Of a DNA stretch of 15,016 bases, positions 1-15,016 are shown piece after piece. A program made the translations under genes and the position numbers. Source of the DNA: Phoronis ovalis (Eukaryota > Phoronida > Phoronidae); assembly GCA_028565635.1 (NCBI GenBank), contig JAOXYB010029478.1, positions 1 through 15,016 of the forward strand, written 5' to 3'. Below the pieces are notes generated by a model. It saw only the letters and a list, made by a program, of their open reading frames with translations, made no database searches and had not been told where the DNA came from. Numbering within the stretch: position 1 is the stretch's first letter; each line of letters starts with the position of its first letter.

Positions 1-66
1 AATATTTTAAATCTAGCTAAGTACTTGCTGGCAGCTGGTAAAAGAAGAGATGATGTAGATATGTAA
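1..66 (+). pseudogene. Possible C-terminal tail of a LINE reverse-transcriptase ORF (5' part outside window)
   Basis: Frame 1 is open from the first base and reads NILNLAKYLLAAGKRRDDVDM, then TAA at 64-66. Non-LTR retrotransposon ORF2 proteins often end with a short helix of this kind (a hydrophobic x-K-Y-hydrophobic run, then K/R-R and a few residues). The stop is followed by a GGCC-hairpin and an AATAAA, as expected for a LINE 3' UTR. Only 21 codons are visible, so this is recognition by pattern and not a domain match. It would be a sense-strand insertion in the intron before the first visible kinase exon. An alternative is a chance open frame. Confidence 0.4.
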
Positions 67-160
67 TTTTGTATATTATACAACTGTATATATTATATGT
101 ATATGGGCCGGAGGCCTTTTGTACAACAAGGAAAATAAACAATTAAATGCACATATAACA
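67..160 (+). mobile_element. Putative LINE 3' UTR remnant with GGCC hairpin and poly(A) signal
   Basis: After the putative ORF end comes an A/T-rich run (TATATTATATGTATAT). Then comes a locally G+C-rich palindrome, GGCCGGAGGCC (106-116), with the arms GGCC/GGCC. About 20 bases further on is AATAAA (134-139) in an A-rich tract. The G+C-rich block contrasts with the surrounding A+T-rich intron. The exact 3' end is uncertain because there is no long homopolymer tail. Confidence 0.35.
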
Positions 161-264
161 ACTGCATCAGTCATAAAGGAATGTTATTAAAATTTTAAAT
201 GATTCCACTCTTTCTGTTTTTTCTTTTTTGAAAGTGTGATTATAAATTTCTGTTTTTATTTCAG

Positions 265-10765
<10,501 letters not shown>

Positions 10766-11345
10766 TGAAAGTAACATTACAGTGAACCCAGTCTGTTTAA
10801 TATATTAAATGAGGGGAATTTCAAATAATTCCATAACGTTTGTGCATTTACATATAATGATGTTTTATTTATAAATAGAGGATTTTATATAACTCTGAAT
10901 CAAATGTAAACAAAAGAAAAGGAAAACTGTAAATACTTTAATGCCATCCAATTTTGGTTAATCATACAAATGATATTTGATGAAAGGTGATATTGCGAAG
11001 AGTGATGATGAAAATTGTGTGCTGTCTTAAGAGATCTGTGCACCTACATTTTTGTTTATTCAGTAGTTTGACTACCTTCAAATTCCTGCTAACCTACTAC
11101 CTATAGATGCACATTGTGTCGTGAATATGCTCTTCTCCAACTGTCCACCTGTTTAGTTATTATGCACATTAAGTGTATATGATAAATTGACAAGTGGATC
11201 AAAAGGAGTTTTTTTTCTCAAGGACACGGTGTTGTGTGTTTTACTCATTGTGTTGCTGTATATAGAATTTTTAACCAACATGCAGGGTTTAGGCCTGAAT
11301 GTTATACACCCTGAATAATTGCTCAAATAATGGTTTGCAATATAG

Positions 11346-11610
11346 CCCTAGCGTGGTGAGTTTGATGTAATTGCTTACAGTTTCATAGGTGACTTAGTTC
11401 TATGCACAATTTAATTATCTATTAAAACAGAACAGTGATATGGCGTACTTGATTTCTCATGCCACCTGGTGGAGAAATAGACAAGCCCTGCTTCTTTGCT
11501 GGAGAAACAGGGTATAAACATTAAATTAACCAGTAATCTTGCCATTGTCAACACATAATAAGTACTATTGTCTGATCCATTATTTATTACATCAAACTCA
11601 CTAGACGGGG
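11346..11610. mobile_element. MITE-like inverted-repeat element, copy B
   Basis: A perfect 16-bp inverted repeat, GTGAGTTTGATGTAAT (11356-11371) and its reverse complement (11586-11601), is extended outward by similar CCC-rich ends. The element is about 265 bp. Near its centre is a nested palindrome: ATTTCTC / GAGAAAT around CCACCTGGTGG. It shares blocks in order with copy A. It has no coding capacity, so it would be non-autonomous. It lies in the predicted 3' UTR, where the RNA could fold back on itself. Confidence 0.65.
11459..11472 (-). promoter_or_regulatory. CTCF-like motif in copy B
   Basis: The minus strand reads CCACCAGGTGGCAT, a close match to the CTCF core. It is at the same place in copy B as the 9933-9946 motif in copy A. 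Confidence 0.35.
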
Positions 11611-12046
11611 AGTGTTAGATGCAAAGTTGTATATAGAACCCTTTATAAAATATGTTGTTATGCATTTACAGCATTAAGGCTACATATGCCTACTTCAACT
11701 TATAGCTGTATTAGCTTATTTCAGTTTTCATATTTTATTAATTTTAGCTTCAATTCTTATGCTTTTACAATGTAGTTAATTTCGCCATGATTTCTACTGA
11801 TTGTGAACAAATCAATATGTAATAAGACAGTCGCTGCAATTCATGTATCACTTTTCCGCCTGTTGGCATGAATATATTGATCTGCCAGCTTGTTGGTGCG
11901 TGTGCTGTGTGAGTGTGCTGTTAAATTGTATAATCTTCAAAATATGTATATAAAATCTATATGGATATACATTCTAAAGAGTGATAATGAATTCCATGAG
12001 AATATATTTATAAAAAATTATAATGATATTATTGAGAAGGCAATGA

Positions 12047-12052
12047 AATAAA
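12047..12052 (+). terminator. Candidate poly(A) signal of the DYRK4-like gene
   Basis: AATAAA, followed by TGTTTCCAGTTG and a GT-rich stretch (GGTTGTATGATGTTATATGG) at about 12090-12110 that could serve as the downstream element. It is about 1.28 kb after the stop codon. Confidence 0.45.
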
Positions 12053-12064
12053 TGTTTCCAGTTG

Positions 12065-12080
12065 CCACTAGGTGGTGCTA
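12065..12080 (+). promoter_or_regulatory. CTCF-like motif between the convergent genes
   Basis: CCACTAGGTGGTGCTA is close to the CTCF core with one C-to-T change. It lies just after the AATAAA at 12047. I could not find MITE ends around it. Confidence 0.3.
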
Positions 12081-13137
12081 AAATGCAATTGGTTGTATGA
12101 TGTTATATGGACACTGTTGTTAGATCAGAATAATAGATATCGAAACTTATAGTTGCAATACTTTACAGATAAATTTCTGCTAAATATTTACTGGTGGCAA
12201 TGTTACCGAGATTATTAATTTGTGGACTATTAGAACTGGCCACCATGTACATATTGTGCACAGAATATCTATATTTTTATGAATGTCTGCTTTATCACAT
12301 TTTACTATATTGGAATGCTTTTTCTTATAAGCTGTAGTTATACTTTATATTTTGAAGATCAAAGTATTTTTGTAGTTTGCTATTATTTGACAGTATATGC
12401 AGTTTTATGTTTGTGACATGGCAACAAAGCCGCTGCATAATTTTTACTTTCTTTGCAAGCATTTGTACTTAACGAAGTATCCACATTGTAAGTCAACTTA
12501 TGCGGTATTAGTATTTAAATATGATGTAAATCTATTGTTAATCAAATATTTGTGAAAACACTTTGTTAAATTAATTTATCAAGTCCGTCCATGTCTTACA
12601 TTACGTTACCAACTGTGATGCACTGAATGCAACCAAACTTGTTGTATAATATAAAGACTTGTTTGATATTTTTAAACTTATTTGCGGCGTTTTCTTGATT
12701 TCTTGAAACTTTACGTGTTTCTCAATCTTGGTCAATTCACATACAACTGTAAACAGTAAACAAGTGCTGGTTCTTCTATTTGGATACAATTAGTTCAACA
12801 AAAGATTAGTTCGACAAAAGAGCTTGAAAATGTTTGACAAACTGGTATTTATCAGCAGACATTTTTAGCTCTAAAGGAACAAACATTGTCAAATTATGGT
12901 GGGTGATTGTACTTTAGTGTTATACTGTAACACACACCAGAAATGTGAAAATCTTGGTTGTTTATGCAACAGAGAAATACTTTGGTGACAACTTATACTC
13001 AGCAGTTTTTATCATTTACTTTAAAAATCTGAATGTATTATAATAATTATACTTTGGACATTTAGTTACAATAACAAGTGCTTGCTAAATCACATAATGA
13101 TAATTTTCACAAAAATGGAATCGTGAAAATGTCACGA
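12081..13137. other. Intergenic region between convergent genes
   Basis: It lies between the likely 3' ends of the kinase and the Mff gene. It is A+T rich. It holds a 16-bp tandem duplication (12790-12821) and further AATAAA-type signals on the plus strand downstream (13221-13226). A 62-codon minus-strand open frame (12601-12789) has no recognisable domain or conserved look. Confidence 0.6.
12790..12821. repeat. Two-unit 16-bp tandem repeat
   Basis: TTAGTTCAACAAAAGA is followed directly by TTAGTTCGACAAAAGA, differing at one base. Confidence 0.85.
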
Positions 13138-13147
13138 TTTATTATCA
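13098..13147. repeat. Imperfect palindrome overlapping the Mff poly(A) signal
   Basis: AATCGTGA (13119-13126) and TCACGATT (13132-13139) form a perfect 8-bp stem with a 5-base loop. Outer arms TGATAAT (13098-13104) and ATTATCA (13141-13147) can also pair. The AATAAA on the minus strand overlaps one arm. Confidence 0.6.
13138..13143 (-). terminator. Candidate poly(A) signal of the Mff-like gene
   Basis: AATAAA on the minus strand, about 170 bases after the Mff stop codon, gives a short 3' UTR. Confidence 0.5.
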
Positions 13148-13311
13148 CACACAATTGTTAAAAGGAAAATTCTATATATTTCCTCGTTGCTTTACTATTT
13201 GCAGATTTCACTTGATGCTGAATAAATCAAAACCAGTCCACAAGGCAGCTTAAATATATAACTCTACAACCATCTGCATTTCCGTCAAATTGTGGGTAAA
13301 TTCTTTAGTAT

Positions 13312-13537
13312 TCATCGACCACGCAAAAAAAATGATACTACTTTGTACAGAATGTATCCCATTACAATCGGATACAATACAAGTTCTCTCTGACCTCGTT
13401 TTTGATTTTCTTTTTCCATAAGTATGACTTTCCTGGTCAATTTTGCTACATGTTTTTTCAACAGTACACCTTGATCATCGTCTTCTGTACTAATATACAA
13501 AGAGTCTCCTGGGGTGTATGCCATGTGAAGCTGATCT
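13312..13537 (-). CDS. MFF: Mff terminal coding exon (coiled coil and tail anchor)
   Basis: Acceptor CATTATAG at 13538 (minus strand); stop TGA at 13314-13312. It encodes DQLHMAYTPGDSLYISTEDD, then DQGVLLKKHVAKLTRKVILM and EKENQKRGQRELVLYPIVMG, ending FFLRGR. It lines up with the vertebrate C-terminus (LRRQIIKLNRRLQLLEEENK, then the membrane anchor and RR). Confidence 0.93.
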
Positions 13538-14773
13538 CTATAATGACATTATTAATAACAACATTGTCATGGTTATGTTTATATATCAATTCAAAGCAAG
13601 TGTCAAACACAGCAAATTATAAAGGCTCTGTGTTACAAATGGAAAGCTCTCCAGATTGCTCAGTTATGTAGTTCAGTAAGAGACTACATGTTTATTTCTT
13701 CACAATTACATCAGTACATTTTCAACCGTTGTCCTAGTCAATTCTTCAGCGTTATCACAATTGAAAACTTTAGAAAACCTAGTGAATGCACCAAATTTAT
13801 GCCCAAAAAAAAATGGGACGGTAGTACAAAAATAAAAAACCTTTCCGATGTCCAGCCAATGATGATCACTTACCCTTGGCCTTGATCATGATGAACAGGA
13901 GTAACTATTCCATTGATGTTGAAAGATGTTTCTGTTGATTTTGGTTCTACCTCATCCACATCCTCAATGATTGGGAAAGGTTTCTCTTCTAACGTTAAAA
14001 TTCTAGGTGGTGTTGTTAATCCTACATACGACTCTGCTGTTGTCACAGTTGTGAGTTCCAGGTCAGAGAATGTTCTATTCTCATTTCTAAATCCTATGTG
14101 TTTGTCTTGACCTGTATTTGGATATCAAACAAAAATGTGTTTAATTACATAATTATGTAAAAGCAGCTCAGTTTTTTAGACATTAATCTTGTGTCTTACA
14201 TTTTTATTTTGGGAAATCTACTTGACATTCACCCCCCTGACATGGATGCTCATGTTGTTCTCAGTCATTGAGCAAATTATTATACCAAGTGAAACTATGT
14301 ACATAGAAAGAACGATTAGAAGCTGTAACTTTTGTTTAATTATTCAAATAGATACTAGATAGTTTCTGTTGTGGACATGTATACCAGTGACAGGACTAAG
14401 TAGTTTTTTGACAGATAATGCAACAGAAGACTTCTTAAATCAAAAGTAATCATCTGTAGGACTTTATATAAACTGTGATCACTCTTATAACTTTATGTGA
14501 AGGGAAAATATATTGTACATAAAAAACAGACTTGTGTGAATTCTGCTTCTCACCTGCGACAACTATCCTATCAGGTACAGACATTTCAGCCGTCTTCCTA
14601 ACCGGAACATTTTCTCTGTCACTGTCATCTTCTTCCCTTTGAACAAACATCCCAGATAATCTGTTAGGTACTCTCATTTTGGTACTGATTTCACGAGTAT
14701 ATTGAGGGTTATATGTATTTGGAGACATTTCGTCATATTCAGCAGGCACCTGCCGCAGTGGTGAATCGACCAT
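13312..14773 (-). CDS. MFF: Mitochondrial fission factor Mff (Tango11-like), three coding exons
   Basis: Coding exons on the minus strand: 14773-14554, 14111-13874, 13537-13312; 227 residues. Mff is a tail-anchored outer mitochondrial (and peroxisomal) membrane protein that recruits the dynamin GTPase Drp1 for fission. Seen: the first short conserved repeat YTREISTKMRVPNRL (25-39) and the second MSVPDRIVVAG (64-74), the Drp1-binding N-terminal elements of the family; TPPRILTLEEKP (107-118), matching TPPRVLTLSERP of vertebrate Mff; a coiled coil (about 178-204, LLKKHVAKLTRKVILMEKEN); and a C-terminal anchor (about 205-224) followed by RGR. Length fits the shorter animal isoforms. A splice acceptor ends 3 bases before the ATG, so there is an upstream exon, and this ATG may be internal in some isoforms. 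The anchor is only moderately hydrophobic, with a proline and two lysine/arginine neighbours. Confidence 0.92.
13538..13873 (-). other. Mff intron (336 bp)
   Basis: GTAAGT...CATTATAG on the minus strand. No conserved extra exon of the vertebrate alternative type could be recognised inside. Confidence 0.75.
13874..14111 (-). CDS. MFF: Mff middle exon (TPPRILTL motif)
   Basis: Acceptor AAATACAG at 14112 (minus strand), donor CCAAGG|GTAAGT at 13874/13873. The plus-strand open frames here are antisense shadows. The exon reads GQDKHIGFRNENRTFSDLEL, then TTVTTAESYVGLTTPPRILT and LEEKPFPIIEDVDEVEPKST, ending HHDQGQG. The TPPRILTLEEKP segment is the diagnostic match to Mff. Confidence 0.88.
14112..14553 (-). 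other. Mff intron (442 bp)
   Basis: GTGAGA...AAATACAG on the minus strand. Retention would add about 33 codons to the first exon's frame (KQNSHKSVFYVQYIF...) before a stop near 14450. Nothing else was recognised. Confidence 0.75.
14554..14773 (-). CDS. MFF: Mff exon with both Drp1-binding repeats
   Basis: The exon as spliced begins at 14776 (TTTTAG|ATCATG) and ends at a GCAG|GTGAGA donor. It encodes MVDSPLRQVPAEYDEMSPNT and on to DRIVVAG. An acidic linker, REEDDSDRE, separates the two MRVP/MSVP repeats. The start is the first Met in the exon and precedes the conserved block by about 25 residues. Human Mff isoforms also begin shortly before this block. Confidence 0.88.
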
Positions 14774-14776
14774 GAT

Positions 14777-15016
14777 CTAAAACAGGATTATACATTATAA
14801 AATGTTACACCCTCTTGTGAAGTTTGCCGTTGAGCTAAGAATCAAAGGTCAAAAGTAAGTAAGTAAGTATATTTCTGATAAAAAACAAACAAGGTAAAAA
14901 ATCGCAAATAAAATATGCTTAAAAAATATTACACAATATAAAGTACAGCACCATATTATATAACTGGAGACTTGTTATAAAACCTGAGTCACAAATGATA
15001 AAATTGAAAGACATAG
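14777..15016 (-). other. Probable upstream Mff intron (partial)
   Basis: It ends in CCTGTTTTAG immediately before the exon at 14776 on the minus strand. The upstream exon and promoter are outside the window. It contains a tetranucleotide run at 14853-14868. Confidence 0.6.
14853..14868. repeat. AAGT tetranucleotide microsatellite
   Basis: Four perfect AAGT units in the probable upstream Mff intron. Confidence 0.85.

Larger units (their letters stand above)
10928..11952 (+). promoter_or_regulatory. Four Pumilio/FBF-type response elements in the 3' UTR
   Basis: TGTAAATA at 10928-10935, and TGTATATA at 11257-11264, 11628-11635 and 11945-11952. All match UGUANAUA, the PUF-family consensus, on the transcribed strand and before the AATAAA. 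The high A+T content makes chance copies likelier, and the same octamer occurs elsewhere in the window, for example near 8596. Confidence 0.4.
10766..12070 (+). other. DYRK4-like 3' UTR (predicted)
   Basis: It runs from the stop codon to shortly after AATAAA at 12047-12052, the first canonical poly(A) signal I could find downstream; nearer candidates are only ATTAAA (11421 and about 11520). It contains four Pumilio-type TGTANATA sites and MITE-like copy B. No open frame resembling a gene was seen. The end is an inference; a shorter transcript using ATTAAA is possible. Confidence 0.55.

Noticed and set aside
12601-12789. 62-codon minus-strand open frame downstream of Mff
   Set aside because: It lies beyond the candidate Mff poly(A) signal and has no recognisable domain.
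13402-14110. Three plus-strand open frames (13402-13671, 13688-13885, 13913-14110)
   Set aside because: They are antisense to Mff exons and introns; the minus-strand reading has matching splice sites and clear Mff motifs.

Overview
The window is animal nuclear DNA. Both genes are split by GT-AG introns with pyrimidine-rich acceptors, the non-coding DNA is very A+T rich, and the two products are a DYRK-family protein kinase and the mitochondrial fission factor Mff, which is an animal protein. The low G+C, introns of 0.26-2 kb and an apparent LINE tail suit a marine bilaterian invertebrate such as a mollusc or annelid. The sequence alone does not fix the species.

Layout. Bases 1-264 are intron and begin with what looks like the 3' end of a LINE-type retrotransposon. 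Bases 265-10765 (+) carry the last twelve coding exons of a class II DYRK kinase, best matched to DYRK4. The start codon lies before the window; 593 residues and the stop are inside it. Bases 10766 to about 12070 are its probable 3' UTR, ending near an AATAAA at 12047. Bases 12070-13137 are the rest of a tail-to-tail intergenic region. Bases 14776-13312 (-) are three coding exons of an Mff/Tango11-like gene (227 residues as read), followed on the minus strand by a poly(A) signal at 13143-13138. Bases 14777-15016 are probably a further upstream intron of that gene.

How the genes relate. The two converge with 2.5 kb between stop codons. One is a cytosolic or nuclear dual-specificity kinase, the other a tail-anchored outer-membrane receptor for the fission dynamin Drp1. 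Nothing in the sequence ties their functions together; they are neighbours.

No new multi-gene system is visible. The points most worth a second look are: a two-copy inverted-repeat (MITE-like) family with a CTCF-like palindrome near its middle, one copy lying exactly at a splice donor of the kinase gene; four Pumilio-type UGUANAUA sites in the kinase 3' UTR; an in-frame pair of splice acceptors 21 nt apart in front of the kinase DH-box region; and a Trp-to-Phe change in the otherwise near-invariant DxWSxG motif of the kinase.
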